Notes: generated by a model from the sequence alone, not told the origin. A DNA stretch of 7,898 nt from Nitrospirota bacterium (GCA_004298625.1 SCSY01000242.1:1-7898); one strand, 5' to 3'. Positions 1-6,112 are shown, counted from the stretch's first letter. Translations and numbers: made by a program.

Positions 1-41
1 GTGCGGGAAAGTACCTCTCAAGAAGGGTTGAAATTTTAGCA

Positions 42-1100
42 ATGAACATTTTCCCCCAAATTCAGCCTTTAGATTTTAAAAAACTGACCATAGAAAAAAA
101 ATCGCTGCTTATTTGTTGTGAGGGCTTTGAGGAAAGGTCTCTTTCATTTGCGAGCAAATGTGATCGCAATTCCATTTTTAAAAAATCTCTTATTATCAAG
201 TATAAGCCAGAAAAAAAATCATGTTTTGATGAACTGCTTCCACTTGTAAGGAGTCTTTCAAATACCGAACCAGAAACATGTATTTTTCACCGATTTGAAC
301 CGCAGGAGTTTGAAAATGAATTATTTTTAAATAAAAAAACAATTATTGATAGCATTGATGAAATTGTTGTTGATATCTCCGTTATGTCAAAACTCATGAT
401 AATTGTTCTTATCCTTTGGTTGTCAGATTTTCAGGGCAAAATTAGAATAATTTACTCAGAGCCGATGGAATATGCGCCCTCACGTCAAGAGTTTGAGCTG
501 TATCGAAATGATCCAACAAAACAGGGATGGATGCCTTCTCTTGGTGTGCATGATGTTGTAAGAACAACATGGACTTCAAGCATAATTATGCAGTCGGCTC
601 CGTCAATGGTTATAGCATTCGCATCGTTCAATGAGCAGTTGTTGCGTGCGTTGATGTCCGCAGTTAATCCATCGCATTTTTTCTTGGTTAATGGTATCCC
701 CCCCCATCTAAGCTGGAGAGAAGAAGCTACTCAATTTATAAATCGCGAGATTATAGTAGATTTTCCGATTGAAAACCCATTAAATGGAAATGGAAAACTG
801 AAAAATAGAGTTAGCACTCTATATTACGAAGAAACATTTAAGTTTCTTTCCGAACTCTACTCAAAATATTGTTATTCATATAGATGTATTATTGCACCTA
901 CGGGGAGTAAATTGCAGTCATTGGCCTGTGGGCTATTCAAAATATGTTGTCCAGATGTCCATATTGAGTATCCTACACCAGAGAGCTTAAACTTCAAGGG
1001 TTATAGCAGCCCTGCGATAAGAGAAACGCATGAAATTGTTTTTGAAAACCTTTCAGATATCTTGAAGATGGCTTCATTGGAATATAGTCTAAATGGATAG
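42..1100 (+). CDS. Uncharacterised 352-residue two-lobed alpha/beta protein
   Basis: I do not recognise the family and assign no function. The protein appears soluble, without a signal peptide; the hydrophobic run near residues 118-128 looks like a buried helix rather than a membrane span. It seems to have two alpha/beta lobes. The first holds CCEGFEERS (25-33), VDISVMSK (110-117) and YSEPMEYAPS (138-147). The second holds a strand MVIAFASF (189-196), an APTGSK turn (285-290) followed by a helix, and YPTPE (310-314). The spacing recalls Rossmann-like sensor folds such as CARF, which is inference only. The gene is visibly richer in A and T than the rest of the window, suggesting horizontal acquisition. 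ATG 42 was chosen, but the frame is open to the left edge, so the true start could lie upstream. Alternatively an upstream gene ends at the TAG at 37-39, which would suggest an operon. No clear ribosome site lies at normal spacing. Confidence 0.7.
   Translation: MNIFPQIQPLDFKKLTIEKKSLLICCEGFEERSLSFASKCDRNSIFKKSLIIKYKPEKKSCFDELLPLVRSLSNTEPETCIFHRFEPQEFENELFLNKKTIIDSIDEIVVDISVMSKLMIIVLILWLSDFQGKIRIIYSEPMEYAPSRQEFELYRNDPTKQGWMPSLGVHDVVRTTWTSSIIMQSAPSMVIAFASFNEQLLRALMSAVNPSHFFLVNGIPPHLSWREEATQFINREIIVDFPIENPLNGNGKLKNRVSTLYYEETFKFLSELYSKYCYSYRCIIAPTGSKLQSLACGLFKICCPDVHIEYPTPESLNFKGYSSPAIRETHEIVFENLSDILKMASLEYSLNG
698..705 (+). repeat. C8 homopolymer tract inside the AT-rich gene
   Basis: Eight consecutive C residues encode part of Gly-Ile-Pro-Pro-His in the uncharacterised gene. 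Such a run is unexpected in an AT-rich gene and is a possible slippage site. The reading frame is intact as given. Confidence 0.6.
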
Positions 1101-1183
1101 TTTAAACTTACTTCACTCAACACATAATGTCTCCGCGTATTGATAGCACTAATAGAATATTGCCAAGGCGGATTCAATAGAGT

Positions 1184-1202
1184 CGCCTCTTAAGGTAAGG
1201 GC
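1184..1202 (+). repeat. Remnant copy of the CTTAAG palindromic repeat
   Basis: The 14 bases at 1186-1199, CCTCTTAAGGTAAG, match exactly the minus-strand core of the repeat inside the phosphoesterase gene (3342-3361). The flanks do not match, so this is probably a decayed or truncated copy. It lies in the 155-nt gap between the uncharacterised gene and the dehydrogenase, where I see no other gene, RNA or convincing promoter. Confidence 0.5.
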
Positions 1203-1255
1203 AAACTGGATTTATGTCATCTGATGAAAGTGCGAAAAATATTTGACACTATCAA

Positions 1256-1927
1256 ATGAAAGACCGGGTTATTCTTATAACAGGCTCAAGTTCGGGGATA
1301 GGGCGGGAGACGGCTTACAGGTTTGCAGCCGAAGGCTATAGGCTTGCGCTCACATATTACAAAGGGAAAACGAGAGGCGAGAGCGCGGAGAGAAAATGCA
1401 GGAGGTTGGGAGCGGCTGATACGCTCCTTATCCATCTTAACGTGATGGACAATGCCAGCATCGCCTCGGCGGTAAATAAAATGAAAAGGAAATACGGGAA
1501 GATAGATTTCCTTATCAACAATGCTGGAGTAGGGTTTTTTGCTCCCTTTAAAAAGCAATCAATCACGAACATAGAGAATCAGATCAGGACAAACCTCGAA
1601 GGGCTTATCAAGATGACGCGGGCGTTTCTGCCCTATGTCAAAAAGGGAATTATAAATATCGCGAGCGCAGCAGGCCAAGAGGCTTATGAAGAAATGATCA
1701 CATACTGCGCCACAAAATTCGGGGTCAGGGGGTTCACGCAAGGGCTTGCGATCGAATATCCCCGTCTTAAGATATGCTCTGTGAATCCCGATGAGACCGC
1801 TACAAGATTAAGCGGGTATGTCGGCAGGCCGCCCTCAGAGGTTGCCGATGTGATTTTCGGAGTTGTTTCAGAAAAAATTCGTTTTAACCCCGGCGGCGAT
1901 GTTGATGTTTGGGAAGTGATTAAGTAG
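1256..1927 (+). CDS. Short-chain dehydrogenase/reductase (SDR), NAD(P)-dependent
   Basis: This is a cytoplasmic oxidoreductase of the classical SDR fold with unknown substrate. The nucleotide-binding TGSSSGIG lies at residues 9-16, NNAG at 88-91, the structural Asn at 113, the catalytic Ser in NIASAAG at 137, and the Y-x-x-x-K pair at Tyr150 and Lys154, so the full catalytic set is present. The length of 223 residues is slightly short for a classical SDR (about 250), mostly at the C-terminal substrate loop. After the catalytic helix the usual Pro-Gly is Pro-Asp (VNPDETAT, 176-183), which may affect cofactor or substrate contacts. ATG 1256 puts the glycine motif at the normal distance from the N terminus, but no Shine-Dalgarno sequence precedes it. 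The gene converges on the ligase gene and overlaps its end by 8 nt. Nothing ties it to end joining except position. Confidence 0.9.
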   Translation: MKDRVILITGSSSGIGRETAYRFAAEGYRLALTYYKGKTRGESAERKCRRLGAADTLLIHLNVMDNASIASAVNKMKRKYGKIDFLINNAGVGFFAPFKKQSITNIENQIRTNLEGLIKMTRAFLPYVKKGIINIASAAGQEAYEEMITYCATKFGVRGFTQGLAIEYPRLKICSVNPDETATRLSGYVGRPPSEVADVIFGVVSEKIRFNPGGDVDVWEVIK

Positions 1928-2840
1928 AGGGCTTTTCCTTAACTACTTCCTTCGCTGATTTGTCATCCCGCAATCGCAGGAAAACAGGCTGTCTCATGAT
2001 TCCCTCATCTGTCCAACCGTGAAAGGCAACCTCGCAGACGAGCCTTGGCTTTATCCATGTGGCAGGCATGTTGGTCTCAGGTTCTACCTTAAAGGGACAT
2101 TTCTTCTGAATCAGGGAAGACAGTTTATCGTGGAGCTCCTTCAGCCTCTTACCTGTAAATCCCCCTCCTGAATGGCCGATGTAAATCAACTCTTTTTTTT
2201 CATATACGCCTAAAACAAGACTGCCGAAATATCTTCTGCCTTTTCTCGGTTCTGTGAATCCTGCGATAACGCCTTCCTGCGTAAGCCGCGTCTTTATCTT
2301 CAGCCACTTCCTGCTCCTTCTGCCGATTTGGTATTTGCTTTGAGAGTGTTTTGCCATGATGCCTTCGAGCCCTTTTTTCTTAACAGTGTTGAAAAATAGG
2401 ACGCCGTCTTTTAATACATGATCGCTGAATTTTATATTCGAGGCGGAAGGAAGTATTTTTTTCAGGAGTTCTTTTCTTTTTAGCAGAGGCAAATTTGTAA
2501 TGTCATGCCCCTCAAAGTGCAGGAGGTCAAAGACGTAGTAAAGCAGGTGGCCTTTTCGTGATTTCTGATAGTTCTGAAGCATCTGGAAATCTGGAAGCCC
2601 CTTGTCATCCACAACAACAATCTCACCGTCAAGAACAGCTTCAAATCTAATTTTCCTCAGCGAGTTAACGATAGGAGAAAACTTTTGATTTAAAGATATT
2701 TGATTGCGGGAATAAAGAGAAACATCTCCGTCCTTAATTTCGGCAATTGCCCTGTACCCATCCCATTTCACTTCAAAGAGCCAATCAGGATGATTAAATG
2801 GTTTTTTTATGAGCGTGGCGAGCATGGGCTCTATATTCAT
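1920..2840 (-). CDS. ligD: ATP-dependent DNA ligase, stand-alone LigD LIG domain
   Basis: The protein seals DNA breaks through a ligase-adenylate intermediate and would be the last step of Ku-dependent end joining. All nucleotidyltransferase motifs are visible: motif I KWDGYR with the adenylated Lys25, motif III VLDGEIVV (69-76), motif IIIa YYVFDLLHFEG (101-111), motif IV GLEGIMAKH (157-165), motif V RKWLKIK (177-183) and the C-terminal motif RQPVFLRLRDDK (283-294). These cover the adenylation domain and the OB-fold domain. The length of 306 residues equals the LIG part of a LigD, so it is a complete stand-alone module and not a fragment. Its ATG overlaps the TGA of the PE gene (ATGA), implying translational coupling as the last gene of the operon. 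It converges on the dehydrogenase gene with no room for a separate terminator. Confidence 0.94.
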   Translation of the reverse strand: MNIEPMLATLIKKPFNHPDWLFEVKWDGYRAIAEIKDGDVSLYSRNQISLNQKFSPIVNSLRKIRFEAVLDGEIVVVDDKGLPDFQMLQNYQKSRKGHLLYYVFDLLHFEGHDITNLPLLKRKELLKKILPSASNIKFSDHVLKDGVLFFNTVKKKGLEGIMAKHSQSKYQIGRRSRKWLKIKTRLTQEGVIAGFTEPRKGRRYFGSLVLGVYEKKELIYIGHSGGGFTGKRLKELHDKLSSLIQKKCPFKVEPETNMPATWIKPRLVCEVAFHGWTDEGIMRQPVFLRLRDDKSAKEVVKEKPST

Positions 2841-3454
2841 TCAACATTCTCCAATGTCTTTTTGGATACTACGGAGCGATCCTTTTTTAGAATGTCTTCT
2901 TTACTCGCATATTTGTCTTTCTTTTTCAAAAGCAGCCATGACTTCTCATCCATTTTTGTTTTCACCAAAGCAAATTCTCCCTGAAGCTTTTCACCTGCAA
3001 GCACAAACTTCATATTGCCTTTTTTAAATTCCTCAAGCAGGAGTCTTTCGCTTTTCTTCTTGTCTTCTGTTGAGGAGTGGCTATAGAAGCCCCTGTCCCA
3101 GATGATGACGCTTCCTGCGCCGTAATTGCCCTCAGGGATAACGCCCTCGAAATCCTTGTAATCAAACGGATGGTCTTCAACCATAATGGCCAGTCTTTTT
3201 AATGAAGGATCAAGCGACGGCCCCTTCGGCACAGCCCAGCTCTTAAGAACCCCTTCCAGTTCCAGCCTGAGATCGTAATGAAGCCTACGCGCAGCGTGCT
3301 TATGAATAACAAAAATGAGATGGTCATAACTCCCCCTTCCCCCTCTTACCTTAAGAGGAGGTGCCGAAGGCGGGGGCGTTACAGTCCCCTTGCCCGGTTT
3401 TGGTTCGGGAGTCTTCCCGAATTTACGTTTGGATTTGTATTCTCTTAGTTTCAT
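2837..3454 (-). CDS. ligD: DNA 3'-phosphoesterase, stand-alone LigD PE domain
   Basis: The PE module of LigD trims 3'-phosphate and 3'-ribonucleotide ends before ligation. The core F-V-I-H-K-H...LHYDLRLE (48-65) supplies His53, His59, Asp61 and Arg63. SWAVPKGPS gives Lys77, VEDHPFDY gives Glu93, His95 and Tyr99, and PEGNYGAGSVIIWD (107-120) completes the barrel. These correspond, by my recollection of the Pseudomonas aeruginosa enzyme, to its essential residues. Two expected positions differ: Lys11 in SKRKF where Asp is usual, and His51 where Gln is usual. Residues about 24-43 are encoded by an inserted palindromic repeat and separate the N-terminal TPEP segment from the barrel. The C-terminal Lys-rich tail (about 130-205) is typical of the family. 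The ATG follows the POL stop by one nucleotide (TGATATG), and the stop overlaps the ligase start. Confidence 0.92.
   Translation of the reverse strand: MKLREYKSKRKFGKTPEPKPGKGTVTPPPSAPPLKVRGGRGSYDHLIFVIHKHAARRLHYDLRLELEGVLKSWAVPKGPSLDPSLKRLAIMVEDHPFDYKDFEGVIPEGNYGAGSVIIWDRGFYSHSSTEDKKKSERLLLEEFKKGNMKFVLAGEKLQGEFALVKTKMDEKSWLLLKKKDKYASKEDILKKDRSVVSKKTLENVE
3326..3385 (-). repeat. Palindromic repeat inserted in frame in the PE gene
   Basis: The core at 3342-3361 contains a perfect 7-bp stem, CCTCTTA (3342-3348) against TAAGAGG (3352-3358), with a 3-nt loop. Outer C-rich (3332-3339) and G-rich (3366-3376) arms can also pair with a small bulge. On the minus strand it is translated as a low-complexity, Pro/Gly/Arg-rich peptide including APPLKVRGGRGSY, unlike a PE domain at this place. 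The core is identical at 16 of 20 positions to the copy at 5983-6002, and it shares an exact 14-mer with 1186-1199. The outer boundaries are estimated. Confidence 0.75.
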
Positions 3455-3455
3455 A

Positions 3456-4361
3456 TCACAGATAAGGAAATTTTTGTTTTTTTACGAGCAATGCCCGAAA
3501 GAGGTCACCTTGTTTTTCGGCTCTGCTGACTGCTTCCGAATGAAGGACCTGCAATTTTTCCGGAGCGCCCTGTCCGGCTAATCTCTCCAGTTCTTTCCAT
3601 TCAAGCGGGCAGGAAACTATAGGCTTTTCGCGCGCACGCAGGGAATAAACGCAGACCATTGTCTTTTTAGAATCATTTTGTGCCCAGTTGATAAAAACCT
3701 TTGCCTTCCGATATTCCTTTGCCATCTTTGCCGTAACGAGATCCGGATAATTTTTCTGCATGACTTCTGCCACAACTTTTGAGAATTTTTTGGTGTCCTC
3801 AAAGGTTGTTTCTTTTCGGTTCAAGGGAACATATACATGGAGTCCTTTTTTACCCGAGGTCTTTACATAGCTCATAAGCTTTAACTTGGAGAGCAAATCC
3901 CGAAGTATAAACGCAACTTTGGCACAATCCAGAATGTCTGCCCCATCGCCGGGGTCCAGGTCAAAGACCATCGAATCAGGAGTCTCAGGAGAACCGGTTC
4001 TCGCCAGAGGCACATGTAGTTCCAATGACGCAAGGTTCTCCACCCATATCAGCATTTCCAGATTATTGATCAGACAGACTTTCATCTTCTCGCCTTCATT
4101 ATGACGAAGTTCAGCGGTTTTTACCCAATCCGGACGGTGAGAGGGACAGCGCTTCTCAAAGAAATATTCCTTTTCCACCCCATCAGGATAGCGCTTTAAG
4201 GTCAATGCCCTGTCTTTCAAATGGGGAAGGATGAACGGTGCGATCCTGCGGTAGTATTCCAGGATATGCGCCTTCGTAAAACCATAAGAGGGATAGAGGT
4301 CCTTTTCAAGGTTTGATAAGGAAAGCCTTTTCCCTGCGATCTCGACGAATGTTCGGCTCAC
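3456..4361 (-). CDS. ligD: NHEJ polymerase/primase, stand-alone LigD POL domain
   Basis: This belongs to the archaeo-eukaryotic primase superfamily; POL modules of LigD add nucleotides or ribonucleotides at broken ends and bridge them. Family signatures in order are LSNLEKDLYP (15-24), GFTKAHILEYYRRIAP (27-42), LKRYPDGVEKEYFFEKRCP (55-73), LIWVENLASLELHVPLAR (104-121), the metal-binding FDLDPG (Asp134, Asp136), SGKKGLHVYVPL with His175 (169-180), and KVFINWAQN (221-229). The last motif normally supplies the third metal ligand as Asp in VFxDW. Here codon 3687-3689 reads AAC, giving Asn225. The length of 301 residues fits a complete POL module. The start is GTG, overlapping the TGA of the upstream Ku gene (GTGA). 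The one-nucleotide gap to the PE start suggests reinitiation. Product identity is certain, but catalytic competence is uncertain. Confidence 0.93.
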   Translation of the reverse strand: MSRTFVEIAGKRLSLSNLEKDLYPSYGFTKAHILEYYRRIAPFILPHLKDRALTLKRYPDGVEKEYFFEKRCPSHRPDWVKTAELRHNEGEKMKVCLINNLEMLIWVENLASLELHVPLARTGSPETPDSMVFDLDPGDGADILDCAKVAFILRDLLSKLKLMSYVKTSGKKGLHVYVPLNRKETTFEDTKKFSKVVAEVMQKNYPDLVTAKMAKEYRKAKVFINWAQNDSKKTMVCVYSLRAREKPIVSCPLEWKELERLAGQGAPEKLQVLHSEAVSRAEKQGDLFRALLVKKQKFPYL

Positions 4362-5143
4362 CGGTTCTTTTTAACCTTGCGCATGCTCTCCTTGAGCGCT
4401 GAAACCAGGTCGGCAGGACCTTCTACCTCTTCCTCCTCGACTTGAGAGGCCTCAACAGGAGCCTTTTCTTTTGCCTTCTTTTTAAGGATATTCATGATCT
4501 TTTTTCTGCGCTCGTTCGCATATTTTTCAGGATTAAAGTCCGCCATCATATTCTTAATGTTTTTTTTAATACGGCTTTTCACTTCGGCTTCGCTCTCTTT
4601 TTCCTTAGGCGAGATGTCTTTATCGGGAAGTACCTCTTCGCTGTAATGAAGTGTGATCAGTGCCAGCGCTCCCTCCATGCTTTTGACCGCCACGAGATAC
4701 TCGCGCTCTCCCAGCACGAATTTTGCGAGCCCGGCCTTGTTTGTCCTGGCCATCGCCTCGACAAGCAGTTGATAAGCCTTTTCGCCCCCCTTAGAAGGAA
4801 CGAGGTAATAAGGGTGAGCATAATAGATCGGATCCACTTCCTTCATATCTATGAACTCGACTATCTCTATCGTACGGCTCCGTTCCGGGGACACGGACTC
4901 CAGTTCCTCGTCCGTTATCACTATGTATTTATCGGGTCCGATCTCGTATCCCCTGATAATCTCGTCGGCAGGGACTATCTTTTCTTCTTCGGGACAGAAC
5001 ATTCTTCTTTGAAGGGGAGAGTAGTCCTTGTTGTGGAGCATGCGAAAAGAGACGCGCCCTGGCTCAACCGCTTTAACCAACTGTACGGGTATCGCCACAA
5101 GGCTGAAACTGATTGTCCCGCTCCATATTGCCTGCTCAGCCAT
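4358..5143 (-). CDS. ku: Ku-type DNA end-binding protein, second copy
   Basis: Bacterial Ku forms a ring on double-strand DNA ends and recruits LigD. The start MAEQAIWSGTISFSLVAIPV and the following VSFRMLHNKD, RRMFCPEE, IIRGYEIGPDKYIVITDEEL and EFIDMKEVDPIYYAHPYYLVP are the canonical Ku core. FVLGEREYLVAV (142-153) and the L-x-L-x-Y-x-E-E-V-like stretch near 164-171 belong to the ring. The C terminus has a Lys-rich segment (about 214-229), an acidic run (236-241) and a final DLVSALKESMRKVKK, resembling the conserved bacterial Ku tail linked to ligase interaction. At 261 residues the length is typical. The ATG directly follows the TAG of the upstream Ku gene, with AGAAGG eight nucleotides ahead of the start, and its TGA overlaps the POL GTG. 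It differs clearly from the first Ku, so it is an old paralogue rather than a recent duplicate. Confidence 0.95.
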   Translation of the reverse strand: MAEQAIWSGTISFSLVAIPVQLVKAVEPGRVSFRMLHNKDYSPLQRRMFCPEEEKIVPADEIIRGYEIGPDKYIVITDEELESVSPERSRTIEIVEFIDMKEVDPIYYAHPYYLVPSKGGEKAYQLLVEAMARTNKAGLAKFVLGEREYLVAVKSMEGALALITLHYSEEVLPDKDISPKEKESEAEVKSRIKKNIKNMMADFNPEKYANERRKKIMNILKKKAKEKAPVEASQVEEEEVEGPADLVSALKESMRKVKKNR

Positions 5144-5914
5144 CTATGCAACCTTCTTCAGACTCACTTCAAGGGTCTGAAGCAGCTTATCCGGCGCTGT
5201 TGGTTTCAGGCGCCTGGGGCGCAGGATTGCGATCTTTTCTCCGCGCGCTTTTTTGTCTATCAGATTCCGCAGCTTTTTCTGGTGTTCGTCTTCGAATTTA
5301 TGCGGCTGAAAAGGAGCGGTCAACTGGTTTATCAAATCGCTCCCGATCTTAAGTTCTTTTTCAGACAAAGGGATTTTCCGGAGTTTAAGAGATTTTACGG
5401 AAATCACTTCGTCGGTATGCCGCAGAGCAGTCAGGCGAAGGATATTCCCACTCGCCTGCAAGGCCCCGAGATATGTCCGCTTTCTCATCGTCCAGGTGCA
5501 AATACCCGCCGCATTCATCTCGATCAAAGCGCCCGCAAGCGCATTATATCCCTTTGCGTTGACGTCCGGCTCCAGGTAGTAGACGTGCTCAAGGAAAACG
5601 GGGTCTATCTGTTCAGTCTTGACGAAGTCGTGGACCTCGATTATCCGGCTGCTTTCAGGCTCGGCCTGTTCGAGTTCCGCAGGGTCAACGATAATATATT
5701 TCCCCTCCTCTACTTCAAATCCCCTAACCTGCGCCTCCAGCGGCACAGGTTTTTTTTCATACGCGCAGATCATCTGCTGGCGCAGTTTCACATGATCACG
5801 CCTGTGAAGGAGGTGAAACTGGACGCGCTCTTCCTTTATTGCTGTATGCAGCTTAACAGGCAAATTGACTTCCCCGAAATTGATATATCCTTTCCAGATC
5901 GCTTTTCCCGCCAT
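5144..5914 (-). CDS. ku: Ku-type DNA end-binding protein, first gene of the NHEJ operon
   Basis: A 256-residue Ku core protein. MAGKAIWKGYINFGEVNLPV at the N terminus, VQFHLLHRRD (31-40), QVRGFEVEEGKYIIVDPAEL (62-81), HDFVKTEQIDPVFLEHVYYLEP (95-116) and TMRKRTYLGALQ (142-153) match bacterial Ku in order. The distal part HKFEDEHQKKLRNLIDKKARGEK (205-227) is the helix after the ring. The tail ends PDKLLQTLEVSLKKVA, again like the short bacterial Ku C terminus but without the acidic run of its partner. The start has an excellent ribosome site (GGAGG, 6 nt before ATG). No spacer separates its TAG from the next Ku ATG, which favours equal, coupled synthesis of the two subunits and so a possible heterodimer. 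It has the operon-first position and the strongest translation signal. Confidence 0.95.
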   Translation of the reverse strand: MAGKAIWKGYINFGEVNLPVKLHTAIKEERVQFHLLHRRDHVKLRQQMICAYEKKPVPLEAQVRGFEVEEGKYIIVDPAELEQAEPESSRIIEVHDFVKTEQIDPVFLEHVYYLEPDVNAKGYNALAGALIEMNAAGICTWTMRKRTYLGALQASGNILRLTALRHTDEVISVKSLKLRKIPLSEKELKIGSDLINQLTAPFQPHKFEDEHQKKLRNLIDKKARGEKIAILRPRRLKPTAPDKLLQTLEVSLKKVA

Positions 5915-5920
5915 TGAAAT

Positions 5921-5925
5921 CCTCC
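5921..5925 (-). promoter_or_regulatory. Shine-Dalgarno site of the first Ku gene
   Basis: On the minus strand GGAGG precedes the ATG at 5914 by 6 nt (GGAGGATTTCAATG). It is the best ribosome site in the window and fixes the start of the operon's first gene. Confidence 0.8.
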
Positions 5926-5942
5926 GATGTCCATATTTCTGT

Positions 5943-5963
5943 CATTCTGGCTTGTCCAGAATC
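5943..5963. repeat. Short palindrome ATTCTGG/CCAGAAT in the Ku leader
   Basis: ATTCTGG at 5944-5950 and CCAGAAT at 5956-5962 form a perfect 7-bp inverted repeat around a 5-nt loop. The form 'TCATTCTGGCTTGTCCAGAATC' minus its edges resembles short palindromic repeats found in many bacterial genomes; that family assignment is from memory. It lies between the Ku ribosome site and the larger CTTAAG repeat and would fold in the leader RNA. Confidence 0.55.
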
Positions 5964-5969
5964 ATTTAA

Positions 5970-6016
5970 CCACTCCTCTCTTTCCCTTAACTTAAGGGGA
6001 GGTTGGTGGGGTTAGC
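5970..6016. repeat. Intergenic copy of the CTTAAG palindromic repeat
   Basis: The core is a perfect 7-bp inverted repeat with a single central base: CCCTTAA (5984-5990), C, TTAAGGG (5992-5998). Positions 5983-6002 match the PE-gene copy (3342-3361) at 16 of 20 bases, and both have C-rich left and G-rich right flanks. It lies between the candidate Ku-operon promoter and the first Ku start, so it would be part of the leader RNA. Outer boundaries are estimated. Confidence 0.7.
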
Positions 6017-6034
6017 CGATACGCCTATAAGAGA

Positions 6035-6062
6035 AGTATCTCACAAAATGTCCCTCTGTCAA
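6035..6062 (-). promoter_or_regulatory. Candidate sigma-70 promoter of the NHEJ operon
   Basis: Reading leftward, a perfect -35 TTGACA (6062-6057) is followed after 16 nt by GATACT (6040-6035), which matches the -10 consensus at four of six positions including the key second A and final T. Transcription would start near 6028 and give a leader of about 115 nt that carries both palindromic repeats. The 4-bp inverted repeat GAGA/TCTC (6031-6042) over the -10 may be chance. Confidence 0.45.
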
Positions 6063-6112
6063 GTTTTATATTTTTGATTTCCCTGACTGGTTTTTTATTC
6101 CCAGTTTTTCCA

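Noticed and set aside
1..39. C-terminus of an upstream gene ending at the TAG at 37-39
   Set aside because: All three forward frames can be read at the edge (one ends at 29-31, one at 37-39, one continues into the gene at 42), and too few codons are visible to choose.
1243..1248. TTGACA as a -35 box for the dehydrogenase gene
   Set aside because: A -10 at proper spacing would fall inside the coding sequence (GGGTTA at 1266-1271), and the transcript would lack the start codon.
2700..3027. Plus-strand open frames over the ligase and PE genes
   Set aside because: They lie antisense to well-conserved ligase and PE coding sequence, have no ribosome site and no protein-like motifs.
1920..4361. 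Broken LigD pseudogene caused by frameshifts
   Set aside because: Each of the three frames has full module length, its own start, coupled junctions and complete fold motifs, which is a designed gene order rather than decay.
4442..5917. A 491-codon open frame on the plus strand across both Ku genes
   Set aside because: It is exactly codon-for-codon complementary to the two Ku frames, which share the same phase because they abut. Stops appear there only opposite TTA, CTA or TCA codons, which the Ku genes rarely use. Its product shows no recognisable domain, while both Ku proteins are unmistakable.
6086..6109. Hairpin ACTGG/CCAGT followed by a T run as a terminator
   Set aside because: The stem is only 5 bp with a 10-nt loop, and no plus-strand gene ends upstream that would need it.
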